Source: Triplophysa rosa
Lineage: Eukaryota > Chordata > Actinopteri > Cypriniformes > Nemacheilidae
Assembly: GCF_024868665.1 (NCBI RefSeq)
Contig: NC_079894.1
Coordinates: 5,977,426 to 6,041,425 of the forward strand
Reading direction: 5' to 3'
Length of the DNA stretch: 64,000 nt
A program made the position numbers and the translations under genes. The notes beneath the pieces are model-generated. The model was given only the letters and a program-made list of their open reading frames with translations, was not told the origin of the DNA and made no database searches. This document shows, one piece after another, positions 30,548 to 42,514 of the stretch (its first letter is position 1; the number at the start of each line of letters is the position of its first letter).

Positions 30548-31840
30548 GGCATGATTCATGCCACACTGGTTCACACTTGCTTTCATAGGACAAAAGCAGA
30601 GCTAATGAGTCTTCCCCCACTGCCAACGGCTGCATTCCTGCCTCAGTGCCTGCTCCCTGAACCTTGGACTGCACTCAAGTTTCACACTAATTCACATTTC
30701 ATCCTCTCTTCAATTTCATCCTCTGCTTGGGTTTGCAAGTCTGTAACAGTGTTTCCGATCTGTCAGCCTCTTTTGGTGGGAAGAGGGGGGGAACATAAAG
30801 CCCCATCGGCCTAAAACACTTGACTTTAGGAATAATATACCTTGTGTGTCTATTGCCCTTTTGTTTGTGTTTACAGCCATTCGTTTGTTTTCACTTTTGT
30901 AGTTTCCCTCATTATTCCTGATGAGTGATAACGTAATTCATAGTGGCGAGTTATAAAATGGTTGAAAGTAAAACCACCCAAACTTGAAACACACTAATTT
31001 TTACTGTTCGCTTGTTGGAACATGTGCCTTAAAAGTCTACTTGTTCTTTCTGCTTGTACTAACTGTGCCACCCTGTCTTATACTTTAGTTTTTTATACTT
31101 ATAAACAGTTCTAACTTTGTTGTCTAGACTGTGCCATGAGAATGTATAATATAATTTAACAGCGAAATAGTTGTTTGAAAGATTTAACTTGTATAGCTTG
31201 ATTTGTATCTTGTTTAATCATTACACTAATTGTTTGTATGGAGATTGATGGTTTTGTATTGTAGTCACGCTGGTGTTTAATCTGACATATTTATATTGTG
31301 TTTTTTGTTCTCAGTTGGAACCATCAATCCTTGGAGTATCACAATGTTGTTTTTGTTGTAAACAGCCAATGAAGGTTTTTTTTTTGAAGCTGTTAAACTG
31401 CCGTGGATAATCTTTAATGTTTAAAAACTGCAAAATTGTGCCTTTTTTCGTTTTTATAATCGAAGGAGAAATGCTTGGTTCTGTTGCACTTTTTTACATA
31501 ATATTTTTTGTGTTTGGAAATCTTTGGAAAGAAACATCTTTGTTTGTACCACTGTAATATAAGATGCATAAGCATAATTCTGGGTTGTTTGAAAATATCT
31601 TTAATACAGCTGGCCATCTTAAGGCCTAATTTGCATCTTTTTGTAGCTCTGAATCTGTTAATCATTCATCATTTCATTGTTTTGCCACATAGATTTCTTA
31701 ACACTAGAAATGTATTTAAAATGGTTTCATTGTTTTTCCACAAATATAAAGGTTTTACCTGGTTAATGTTAAACCTAGGCAGTGCCAACAAGATTTCTTT
31801 ATAAAAATGTATCTGAATAAATAGGGATCTTTGAAATTAT
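30548..31840 (+). other. e2f5: e2f5 3' UTR
   Basis: About 1.3 kb of AT-rich sequence without exons follows the e2f5 stop and ends with AATAAA at 31816-31821. Short open frames here have no recognisable content. Confidence 0.6.
31816..31821 (+). terminator. Polyadenylation signal, e2f5
   Basis: AATAAA on the e2f5 strand at the end of the presumed 3' UTR. Earlier weaker variants cannot be excluded. Confidence 0.55.
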
Positions 31841-32950
31841 GCCTTTCTTGGTCTGGAAGAAAAGGTGGGTCTTATTTTGTATGCTTATGTTACATATAAT
31901 TTATGGCTTTATAAAGTCCATATACAAATTATATTTGACCAAAAAAATTGTTTCAAGTATAATAACATAAACCTACAAAACCAAAGTAAGTATGTTTAGA
32001 TTTTGATTATTTTTCATTTCATCACAGAAATCCACTGAAACATTTATATTAATACAAACACAAACATGTGATGGATGTAAAATATTATTTCAGTGAAAGC
32101 AGCCAGTTTAGCTTTAGTACTAAAATGTTTAAAAAGTTTCATTCAGTTTTCATTAGCCAAGCTGTTTCCTGTTTGGGTTCTAATAACATTCCTCATTGGA
32201 GCGTCTTTTGTGAGGAAAAACACATTTTCTTCATTTATGTTTAGGCTATATGCTGAAAGATAAACAATCCAATGGATTTATTTCGAGTATAAAGGTGTTT
32301 GTTTGAAGCTGGAAATGCTGTGTTGCCCCTGTGACCCATAACAGCAGGCTGAGATGGCTCAAGATTACTTTTGTGTAGTTCTCCTAAAGGTCTGAGAACG
32401 TTCTGAAAGTACACTCTTTTGCAGGAGGGGAAAATTAAATTGCGTAGAACAGTTTAAACTGAAATTAGGAAAATTGTGCACAACACAAATAAACCCTTAA
32501 AGTGACCTGAATTTAAAAAGCAGATTTTTGACAGATAACACCTATGAGTTTATTATTTTTTATTCTGTAAAATATTATCTAATGATCATGCTACTTCTGT
32601 AAAGCATTAATGTACATTTTTATATGTAATATAATTGAGGTGAAAAGCAGGATGTTTCTTAAGCCTTGCATGCATATAGAGGTCACTAAAGTGGACAGCT
32701 TTTTAAAAAGCCATTTTTGGAGTTTTAATGGTGCACGTCAACCACTACAGGGTACACTAGTGCACCATCCTACTGTAGCCTACAGTATACACTGTCACCT
32801 CTTAAGATATCCTGACTGAGGTTGTCGTAATTCATGCATGAAAGGATGTAAAATTCAGGTTCACACTATGAAGGGAACACCTGGGGCCCTCAATGCATAC
32901 ACTTACAAGTGAAGGCCTCTCATAGACTACAGTGCAAGGTTAACAGAGAT
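31841..32950. other. Intergenic region between e2f5 and ackr4 (convergent)
   Basis: No exon, RNA gene or classifiable repeat was recognised. The two flanking genes converge here. Confidence 0.5.
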
Positions 32951-32954
32951 GAGC

Positions 32955-32960
32955 TTTTAT
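32955..32960 (-). terminator. Polyadenylation signal, ackr4
   Basis: AATAAA on the minus strand about 280 bp after the ackr4 stop codon. Confidence 0.55.
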
Positions 32961-33234
32961 TGCTTTTCAGAAAAAATAGCACCACATTTGTTGACTAAGA
33001 AAACACACCCACACACATATTTGCATATTAGGAACTGAAAGATGTGTACCTAGGGGCCTTGTGGGACCATGATCCGCCCCAGGAGTTCTTGTGAGACCGT
33101 GATTTATTTGATGTTGATACACTCTATCAACTACAACTTGTTGTGACAGAACAACTGCAAGGGCATCATCTGCTTACACAATGTGTCACGTGTCCTCACA
33201 GGCTGGCACACCACCTCTTTTCTCTTCAATAGGC

Positions 33235-34332
33235 TCAAATCGAAAAGGTGCTTGTCTCTTGGGACTGCGAATGGGAATTTAAGGAGATGTTCACTTCCTG
33301 TTGCTCTCGTACACGTGCCAGTCTCCTCCCTCGGTCTCCGAAGCCTTTGGCGCATTTCAAGACGTGCTGTCTAAAGGATGAACCGATGAAGGTATAAAGA
33401 ACGGGGTTTAAACAACAGTGCGTCAACGCAAGGCCCTCTGTGATCTGCATAGCCCTGTCCAGCCCTTTACTAAGTCCACAGTGAGTCACAAATGTGTACA
33501 CGATGTTCATGGCCCGGAAGAACTTCACCACATTGTAGGGTAGCTGTGTGACCACAAACACTCCCACCATAGCCAACAGCACACGGATAGACCTCCACTT
33601 CCTCGACCTCCTCTCTGCCGGGAGCATCACCAGGGCCCGTCCCACACAGATGTAACAGTACAGCATCACCAACAGAGGAAACAAAAAGCCTATCATGACT
33701 TCCATCACCTCCAGACTGGCTTTAGCTTTATGCGCCACGTCTGATGGATACATTGCCAGACATCTCTTCTTGTGATGAAACTCACTGACGGTTGAAAACA
33801 CTAAATCAGGGATGCCAAGAAAACATGCAACGGTCCACCCCCCAAAACAAAGCTTTCCGGAGTGTTTCTTTTGAAAGATTTGCGCAAGGCCTCTGCTTCT
33901 GTCTCCCGCCATCAAAGCCAGATACTGATCCAGACTGATGTGGGCCAGAAGCATCATACTGCAGGTGAAGTTGATGGTGTATAAGGAAGAGACAAGTTTA
34001 CAGAGAGTCACTCCAAGCTCCCAGCCGTGGACCGCATCAGCTGCCCAGAACGGCAACGTCAGGAGAAGCAACAGATCGGCTACGGCCAGGTGAACTATAA
34101 ACACGTCAGTTAGTGTTTTTAGTTGCTTGCAGTAAGCATAGACTGCCAAGACCAGGGCATTCCCTGCTAAACCTATCACAAGACATAACCCAAAAACAAC
34201 TGGGAGGAAGATCCTGACAAAGGAGCGTACGTCGCTCTTCTCACAAATGGTCTGATAGTCATCATAGCTGAAGTTCGAGCTGTTGTTGTTATATTCAGTG
34301 TAGTCATAGTAATCTTCCTCTGAGCTTTCCAT
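33235..34332 (-). CDS. ackr4: Atypical chemokine receptor 4
   Basis: ACKR4 (CCRL1) is a seven-transmembrane scavenger of CCL19/CCL21/CCL25-type chemokines that does not signal through G proteins. The 365-aa frame is uninterrupted. It has an acidic, Tyr-rich N-terminus (EEDYYDYTEYNNN), TM1 with GLAGNALVLAVYAY, TM2 with HLAVADLLLLLTLPFWAADA, the TM3 Cys (LCKLVSSLYTIN), TM6 VFVVTQLPYNVVKFFRAMNI, TM7 LNPVLYTFIG, and the C-terminal TSTFSI that also ends human ACKR4. The G-protein-coupling DRYLAI motif reads DQYLAL. The coding region starts shortly after a 3' splice site (TTTTCAG at 34355-34361), as in other chemokine receptors with a 5' non-coding exon. Which teleost duplicate (a or b) it is cannot be told here. 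Confidence 0.9.
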   Translation of the reverse strand: MESSEEDYYDYTEYNNNSSNFSYDDYQTICEKSDVRSFVRIFLPVVFGLCLVIGLAGNALVLAVYAYCKQLKTLTDVFIVHLAVADLLLLLTLPFWAADAVHGWELGVTLCKLVSSLYTINFTCSMMLLAHISLDQYLALMAGDRSRGLAQIFQKKHSGKLCFGGWTVACFLGIPDLVFSTVSEFHHKKRCLAMYPSDVAHKAKASLEVMEVMIGFLFPLLVMLYCYICVGRALVMLPAERRSRKWRSIRVLLAMVGVFVVTQLPYNVVKFFRAMNIVYTFVTHCGLSKGLDRAMQITEGLALTHCCLNPVLYTFIGSSFRQHVLKCAKGFGDRGRRLARVREQQEVNISLNSHSQSQETSTFSI

Positions 34333-34353
34333 TTTTCCACTGAAGTTGATAGC

Positions 34354-35183
34354 GCTGAAAATGAAAACAATGGTTTAAATCACGAAGAGAACTGGCAGTT
34401 TTAAATGTTTCTTTTATAGACAGATATAAAGATGACCTTTCTCACAGAGCAGCAAAAAGTATACAGATACCCGGCAGATTATAATATATTTTGACAGGAG
34501 TGTAGCAGCTCCTTCATTCCAGAGATTCCTACTCCACTTTAATCCAGTGCACTTTTCTACGCATGCTTAAAATCTCAGATAAAACCGAAACTAGAGATCT
34601 GTATCAGTTATACATGGTAAATTAATTCCATCTTTTCTGTGTAGTCCGTCATTTGTTGAAAACAACTCATAAGGCTCTCAAATCTTAGAAATGCGTTGTT
34701 TTTAAACATGGCAACACAAAGCAAAGTCTTGAGACTTTTAAATCTTATGAACCACAGGTCCCAGGAAAAGCTGTTCACACAAATACTGTTTAAGCATTGT
34801 AACACAATGAAAAAGATTAATGTAATCACTATACTGGCCATTCTTTTAAATCAGTCATCTGTGCCCATGTAGTACATTAGTAACAGTAGTCATAAAAAAC
34901 AACGATTGTCTTCAAATAGATCACAAGCACGTTGTAATAATTTTGGAGCTTATCTGAACATCTGCACTCGCATGCTTTCTGTTTCTAGCAGTGTGCGATT
35001 ACAGCAACTGGATAATTACCTTTCAGGTATTCTGGTTAACATCTGCAATCTCTAAAATGGTAATCTTTGAACCAAAAAGAAAAGTTTCTTTAAAACGAAT
35101 GTTTCCATGTCTTTCCTTACCTCGTGAGATTCGGGGCTTTGCCTGAGGGCAGAGCAGATTGTTTCTGTCTGTTCTTCTTCCTG
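34354..35183 (-). other. ackr4: 5' UTR intron and non-coding exon of ackr4
   Basis: On the minus strand a plausible first exon ends CACGAG|GTAAGG at 35121. The matching acceptor TTTTCAG lies directly before 34354, 22 bp ahead of the start codon. The non-coding exon upstream boundary is not certain. The 766-bp intron holds nothing recognisable. Confidence 0.45.
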
Positions 35184-36145
35184 TAAGCAAAGATTCTATT
35201 TACTGTGACTCATGCATGCTTTTGAGTTTGCCTCACTACTGTGTGTGTGTGTGTGTGTGTGTGTGGGGGGGGGTGTTCTCTATCTGTTTTTTGTTTGTTT
35301 GCGTGTGACACCCTGTCAGCAACTGTCCACAAACACCTTAAATACTGTACATTTATGGTCTATATGATATGATGACATATATTATCTATATTCTATATAT
35401 AAACAACATCACACAATGGGAAAACTCAATTCACTGAAAAGTGTTTTATATCTTTTCTTTTTCAGCTTTAACTCTATTTAGTATTTATTTAACTTTTGTA
35501 TTTAGTGTTATTTTCTATTTAGTATTTTTGTAAATACAGTATAAGTTATTTCTATTTGGCTGTTTGGGTATATCTGGATATGTGTTGTGAATAAATAATA
35601 AAGGGAAGAAGAACTTGACTTTTTAGTCTAACATATGCTCTGGTTACAGTGTAAATGTCTTTGCAAGAGTAAATAATAATGTTGCTTTTGCGTGTGTAGT
35701 GTGTTTGTAGTGTAAATGTATTGCTACTGCACTTAGAGTGTGACTAGCACATATTACATACTTTTTGTACAACTAAATTTCATTTAGATATTACACATGT
35801 ACTGTAGAAAGAGGGAGGTGTTAGTTTTTCGTTTTCCTGATTTGTTTGGACAAAGGTTTGGCAAGACTTACTATTTTGTATGTTTTTTCAAGCTGGCAAC
35901 ATTTTTGGCACGTTGAACTAGCAGAACAACTCAAATAGGAGCTGTTTGCTATGTGGTTTATCAAATAAGCCTTTTATCCACACTATACACATCTCAAACT
36001 TTCATCTTTCTTTTGGATTTTCGCTACTAACCCCTCCTCAAAAGCACAGCAGGCAAATCTTTACAAAAACACTTCACACTGTTATAATTTGTCTCTTCTA
36101 TAAATAAATGTTTCACCAAGTCTATAAAACAACCATATTTAAACA
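35184..36145. other. Intergenic region between ackr4 and the secreted-peptide gene
   Basis: AT-rich sequence with a short GT array followed by a run of G at 35239-35273. No gene is recognised. The 3' UTR of the gene to the right ends near 36150. Confidence 0.5.
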
Positions 36146-36149
36146 CATG

Positions 36150-36155
36150 CTTTAT
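36150..36155 (-). terminator. Polyadenylation signal of the secreted-peptide gene
   Basis: AATAAA on the minus strand, 256 bp beyond the proposed TAG stop. Confidence 0.5.
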
Positions 36156-36410
36156 TTGTAGTTCAAAGATAAAGACAAGCAGATAAAAACAACATTGCCT
36201 CCTGGTGGTTCCTCTTGAGATTTTAGATAATGGAGTATTCATTATGATAATGAATAATGGAGTATATTGGCATGAAGTATATTGAACCTTTTTCCAGATG
36301 TTTTTTTTAATCAAAACTATATGAAGGAACAGCAGTAGTAAGCATGTATATTTTTTCGAGCACAACCTGAGCCTGAAACACTCATTTACAAACATTTTAG
36401 TGACATTTCT

Positions 36411-37378
36411 CTATGCTGTTATGATTTTTTCTGAAGATGCCGGAACCTGTGAAAAGAACACATAAGGTAACATAATCTCTTCTGTAAATCTTAGAATCTT
36501 TTACAAAAGATGTATTTATGCGAACTGTTACCTGGGAAGGTACTTTGGCTAACACAGAAAACATCCCTGGCTTGGGTTTTTTGCGTTGTCTCTCACCAGT
36601 ATTATCTGTCTGCCTCTTAACACGGGTTGTCTACATGAGATAAAAAGATATATCATTTATATATATTTTAAAGACATATCATTTATGTGTTTAAAGGTCT
36701 GTTATCAATACCAGATGGATTGCTATAGTGCTGGCAAAATTACACATTGGACCTTTAATATTTTTTTGAAATGTGTCAAATGGTAAACTCTGTAGTAAAT
36801 AGATGCCAAATGAGTTGTGAATACCACTTCATGTTGATATAACATTTGGATAAGCAATTAAAGATATCAATTATACACAAAGAAACAGACAATTTTTGAA
36901 AGCGCTAACAGAGCTCTCAATGCAGAATGAATTAAGAATTTTAGTAATGTCTGGACATTACATACCACTGGGATGATGTCAGAATCATGAGACAGAAGAT
37001 TTCGTTCCTGTTCATTCTCAGCAACCTGATGGGATAAATCCAAAACAATCAAGACAGATGAAGTTTATTTTTCTTAAATTGATAATATTAATCAAATAGC
37101 AACGGCTTTTTAATGACACATACATGTAGTGTTTAAAGTGCATTATATTTGATACACAAAGTACATATCATTGCAGTTGCCATTGAAAATGTGCCATTGC
37201 CTCTTCAGAAACACTGCAACAAAAGTTCATCACTCACCTGAAATTGAGGGAAATCCTCCATATCCTCATCCATATTTACTGGCATTGCCATGCTGTTTTC
37301 TGAATCAATTTCTTCACCATCCAGACTGGAAATGAACAGGCTGAGACACAACAGCCCTAGTTGCACACTAGCCCTCAT
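36411..37378 (-). CDS. Unidentified small secreted peptide precursor, four exons
   Basis: Reading right to left, exons are 37378-37238, 37025-36966, 36630-36532 and 36446-36411 (stop TAG), all with GT-AG borders. Each is a multiple of three (141, 60, 99, 36 nt), so every intron is phase 0. The 111-aa product begins with a signal peptide (MRASVQLGLLCLSLFISSLD). An acidic pro-region follows (GEEIDSENS, MDEDMEDFPQFQ, NEQERNLLSHDSD), then a dibasic site RVKR, a basic stretch GERQRKKPKPGMFSVLAK, and a short tail ending EKIITA. There is no cysteine. This layout suggests a processed peptide hormone or a matrix phosphoprotein; I do not recognise a family. A TATAAA (minus strand, 37413-37418) lies about 40 bp before the ATG, and AATAAA is at 36150-36155. 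The splice pattern is internally consistent but untested. Confidence 0.6.
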
Positions 37379-37412
37379 CTTGCTGCTTTCTGGAGTCCAA
37401 ACGCACATCTGC

Positions 37413-37418
37413 TTTATA
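37413..37418 (-). promoter_or_regulatory. TATA box of the secreted-peptide gene
   Basis: TATAAA on the minus strand (in GGTATAAAGCAG) 35 bp before the start codon. If used, the 5' UTR would be only about 10 nt, which is short, so either the start or the box may be wrong. Confidence 0.35.
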
Positions 37419-37530
37419 CCAGTGTAGTTAATCACAACCAGATGTCCAAAGGAGGAGCAGTAACATTTTTTCTGACAAAAACATTCTGAAACTTGCAGGT
37501 TTTAAAAGAACAACAACTCTTAATGGTTTG

Positions 37531-39434
37531 CAGAGGTGTAAAGAGTACCTGAAAACCATACTTAAGTAAAAGTACAGATACCTTGCAGTGAAAATTACTC
37601 CATTACAAGTTACAAGTCACCAATTCCAAAACGACTTGAGTAAAAGTCTTAGAGTATCTGATTTTAACAGTACTTGAGTATTTTACTCATACTGAATGTA
37701 GGCTCAAAGCAGCACTAGTCCTCAACACTTAAGAGACACATCAGTGAAAAACTAGAAACAGTTGATTTGTGAGGTGAGCAATCGCATTTATTTTCTTAAA
37801 TCATAATAAGACTGAACACCTCAAAATTGCAACAAATCATGGACGACACCATAACCTACGTCATTACAAACACCCTAAGTCTCATTTAAGCTCAAGTGCT
37901 CATAAGTAAACCAAAGTCCTTCAAAAAGGTCTCTTCAATATAACAGATAAATAAAATAATGTTAAGTAGAATTAAAAAGTCAAAGCCTTTTTGCACTGGA
38001 CATGCTGGTTTGGGCCTCATCGCCAGCTGCAGTCATGTCCTCATTTCACATACACTGTTAGCCCTTACCTGCCATTTCTACAGTAATATATTGGCAACAC
38101 TGTTGCCGCTAGTTACTGTAGGTGTTTTACAGTAAACTACTGCAATGGCTGTTTGAAGATACATTATTAAAGAATCTATTAACGCACTTAAGTCACACAG
38201 TCTTAGATGAACAAGTGTAAATAACAGATGAACACAATAAATCTGTCAAGATTTCACCAGAGGAGAATTAAACACAAACATCAATAACATCTTCACATAT
38301 TACAGACACCACTTTCACTTTATTTCTGTCATCTGTGTAAGATCTTATTGAGATTTAACTCTAGTTCATAGTGGTTCAATTATGTTTTAAGTCACCATTA
38401 TGGCGATCAGTGTTTGCTTTGGTTGGACTCTTTGACTTTCTTGTAGCTTTAAAATGTACACTTATACAATAACACTGAAAGGGACTTTACAGGAACCGCA
38501 ACTTTATGTTTGCTTAGTAACTGAAGATACATCTGAAAGAATTCAATCATTAAATAATAATAATATAGCATTTAAGATTTATTAAGATATGTTTGGTAAA
38601 GTGATTACATGTTATAATGGAAAGATCTCTGTCAGAAAATCTTTCTTTGCAATTGAGACACATTAGACACTTGACATACAAACCTCATCAATGGTGACAA
38701 ACAATCATGAATGAGTTTTGTACTATGTACCCAGCATGCATTGCAGCATGAAGCTGTTCAGTTGATTGTCACCATTGTTGAGATTCATATGTGATTGTTC
38801 ATTTCTCTGTGTCCGACTCATTCTATAGGTTAATATTTTGTCTATATAGTGTGAGAGCACTTTTGAAAATTGAAATACTATACATTCTTTTTACTGGTTT
38901 ACATCACTTCATGGCAATAGTCCCACCACATGGTCAAATTTTGAGCAAACATGTTTAGAGCACATTTAGGAAGAGTTAGTTTTAAAAATAAGAGCTTTTG
39001 TAGATGTGTGACCTACAGTAACTAGCTGGCAACAGTGTTGCCAATATATTACTGTAGAAATAGCGGGTAAGGGCTAACCGTGTATAAACCGCCAGCGATT
39101 GACATCTACCTGATACTGCACTCATATTCATATAAAGAAGCCATGTTGACAAGTTTTTGTAAGTTATGGCAAAATCCACAAGATTGTAGTACCTTCATTG
39201 CCCTGTAAATGGCAATATTAATTATAAGATAGGTGGCATGCAAAATGTAATGTGTAATTGCATTAGTCATTACAAATGTAGTGGAGTAAAGAGTACATAT
39301 ACTTGTTCAAAAATGTAGTTAAGTAGAGAGTAAAAGTTGCTAATATCTTTAATACTCAGTACAACTACAAAGTAGCCAAAAAGATACTTAAGTAAAGTAA
39401 CTAAGTACATTTACTCCAATACTTTACACCACTG
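37531..39434. mobile_element. hAT-like DNA transposon
   Basis: Terminal inverted repeats CAGAGGTGTAAAGAGTAC (left) and, on the other strand, CAGTGGTGTAAAGTATTGG (right). Both inner ends carry 'acttaagtaaa' and related ACTT/AAGT motifs that are typical of a widespread fish hAT family. No clear 8-bp target duplication remains. The interior is non-coding and is mostly a second, nested element (38053-39082). Confidence 0.7.
38053..39082. mobile_element. CACTG-terminus element nested in the hAT-like element
   Basis: Left end CACTGTTAGCCCTTACCTGC, right end its imperfect inverse GGTAAGGGCTAACCGTG. The terminal repeats extend over about 75 bp and include 'ctacagtaatatattggcaa' on one side and its inverse on the other. 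TA flanks both ends. The terminus CACTGTTAG is shared with the 3.9-kb element at 8512. There is no coding capacity. Confidence 0.75.
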
Positions 39435-39996
39435 GCTAAGTGTTTCCCATCATGCATCACGTTCTGGATATAAATCAGTAGACTTTTTGCTCGGGTCTCA
39501 CGAGATGTAGCGGAAAGCTTTCCAGTGTAAGTTATACTACTACTTTTTAAGGTTATATCTTTATTTACTCTATGTTTGGCTAACATGTGTTTTTGTTTTG
39601 TTTTTGGGTACATCTGCTTTGATATAATACAAATAATGCGCTATAAAAATAAATCTGACTTGACTATATAATTAGATATTACATATAATTTCGTAGTAAA
39701 ACGTAAAGTCTTGCACATGTTATAGGTGAAAACTGAGTTATTTATTTTGTGAAACTTCTTTTTATCACATAATTAGAAACACCACATTAATTACATGTTT
39801 GCACTTGCTAAGTGTAAATACAACATGCTCACTTGGGATCTTCATGCCCACTAGAACACTTGGGCCAAAAACAGGAAAGACGTCATGAAAGTAGTCTAGT
39901 GGTCAAGTGCAAGGACCTGAAGTGGGGGTATTTTGACGCAGCCATGGACAGCTTCTAGCTATAGGACGTGGCACAACGCAACACGACAGCTGTCTT

Positions 39997-40037
<41 letters not shown>

Positions 40038-40540
40038 GGGTACTCTGAACTTATTTCTATTGTTCAAACCAGCTGAATTACATGACAGCTTTACTGTGAA
40101 AACACTGGAGTATTTATATACCTTACAATTGTTAGTTAAAATGTATTTAAACACAGCCAGTATAACTTATATTCCTATTGTGCTGCAGTCCCAAAACAAT
40201 GAGATCCCATCATTTTTTCCCAAATTGAAATTACGCACATAAAATTATTACATCAAACTTGTCATGTGGCAAAAAAAACCCACCTTGTAAATTCCTATTT
40301 CCCTTCATTCCTTACATGTTATTAAAAAAGCCGTCAAAAAGAAACCCTGCAACAAAACGTTCAGCTTGTTATTATGAGGTCTCGTGCTTTAAATGGCACG
40401 AGATCACAGCGGGTACACGCGCACCCGGCACACATGCAGTAGTCGCGCGGTTTCTTCTTCAACGATTTCTGACAGACTCGTTCAAACGATACAAAAACTC
40501 GTTTCAGATACAGAAATACGACGTGGTAGTTGATTCGTAG
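39435..40540. other. Region upstream of myrip, with a GA microsatellite
   Basis: A (GA)n array lies at about 40001-40034. Otherwise the sequence is AT-rich and without genes. The last few hundred bases are the likely myrip promoter. Confidence 0.5.
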
Positions 40541-40559
40541 CGACATATGATCAATTTTA

Positions 40560-40634
40560 TTGACTGTTCCTTCAAATCTTGACAGTTTGGCAGCAAAGTG
40601 AAACGACGCGATTGACTGTGGTGAGGACACAACG
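40560..40634 (+). other. myrip: Possible 5' non-coding exon of myrip
   Basis: The segment ends in ACACAACG|GTGAGTGCTG, a strong donor, 870 bp ahead of the start codon. The coding exon has acceptors at 41467 and 41474. The upstream edge is a guess. Confidence 0.35.
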
Positions 40635-41503
40635 GTGAGTGCTGCATACAGACCGTGTATCAAATTACTGGTTTTTACTAGTTTATTGTTTTTTGGAAAA
40701 AAAGAACATCGCGGATTATTTTTTCTTTATTCTCATATTAGCACGAGACTGCTTGCTGTAAATTTGTTTGTAAACTTTAGCATGCATTCTCCTCAGCTCA
40801 GGAGATGTGGCCTGACCTGAGCAGCATCTTTCATGCATTTCATCATAGTATTAAATAAAGCCTACTCACCGGCAAAGTTTTCGGTTTTACTGCCAAAATA
40901 TAGTTTTATCATCACTAAATGGTTCGTTAAACAGTGTGAAAAAGACCGAAGCTTTAATCTTTAAATAATTGTGACCTCTGAAAAAAAAGGTTTCATTTTC
41001 TTAACATCACTGAATTATTCAAGGCGTGGTCAAAACATCCAGGCATATGGACAAGTCTATGATATCTGGATATAACGTTAGTTTATTGTGCATGGTGTTG
41101 GGATGTAAATCTTCAAATCTGTGCCTCAGTTCAGCTTACTATTGGATTTGGATTTTATGAAAGAGGGTTTATTTTTCAGTATTTTGCAATACACTGTATG
41201 AGATTTGTGGAAGAAATATTACAATAATCAGAAAGGAATTGTTATTTTTTACGTCTAACTTTAAACATTATGATGATGTAAAATTTACCACAAAGGTATG
41301 AAAATTCAACTAATATTTACACTAAATGTTTACTAAATAATAATAAGAATAAAATGAGTTTTTGATGAATTAAAATGTACTACTTCACATACATTATGAC
41401 TCCAGTGATGGTGCCAACCCTTTTCCTAAACAACTCTCTTGTCCTTCCATTGGTGCTCTTATAGCCAACAGTTGGGACAGGGCAGGTATTTTGTTAGCTG
41501 AGG

Positions 41504-42468
41504 ATGGGCCGTAAACTGGATCTCTCTGGTCTGACGGATGATGAGGCGGAGCATGTGCTACAGGTGGTGCAACGGGACATGCAGCTTCGTAAGACAGAAG
41601 AGACGCGACTCAGGTGAGTCCAACCCACTCCTGTTCAACGCTGTAGCATCACTTTTATGGAGTTTGTATTCGTTAGAACACTATTTTAATGGTCTCATTC
41701 ACAATTTTTTCCCCAAAGTGACTAACATTGCAGTTATAAACCTGGTAAGCATTTTATCAGTACATGCATTCACTGGGGATAAACTATGAGCTTTGAGTTG
41801 CTAGCTCCATGGGTTCTGTTTGAGCTATAGGAACCTATGTAACGGCAGCATAATGCATTCTAGTCATTGCTAGAGCGCAGGAGGAAGTTCCCATCATTCC
41901 CAGGCCTGCTTTAAGATAAAATGACAGGAAGGGCTCTCCCTTTCCTATTTAGCTGTGACTCACTTCCCTGAGCCCACCATGGATATGGTTTCAGCTGTGG
42001 AGGAATCTAATTCTGTTTTTGCTACTGTAAGATACATTAGAGGCTTTATACATCAAGAAAATACAATTATGTTCACAGCTGTGCTTTATTGTGTAGCCTA
42101 TGAGTATACATGATACACCTCCCATCACATAATAGGAAATAGGGTGCATACTCAGTGTTCTTTCCTAACCCGCCTTTTAACATAATTGTTTCGTGCTATC
42201 TAGAAAAAAGTGTCTATAGATAAGACTAATTCACTTACCCATGCTTTTCATGTAATGTTTTTAATGGATTTACAACGTGTAATCTATGCTTGATTTCTCT
42301 CCCCCCTTTTCCCTCCTTTGTTTTGTCTTTCTTTTTTAAAAGTATTTCACACTGGCACAAAGAAGCACATTGCTGACATTTGTACTTTTGGATAAAAAAC
42401 ACATTGTTGGTAATGACTTTTTTGGCACCAGGATTTTATCTGAACGATAAACAAGCAGCCTGACTGCT

Positions 42469-42514
<46 letters not shown>

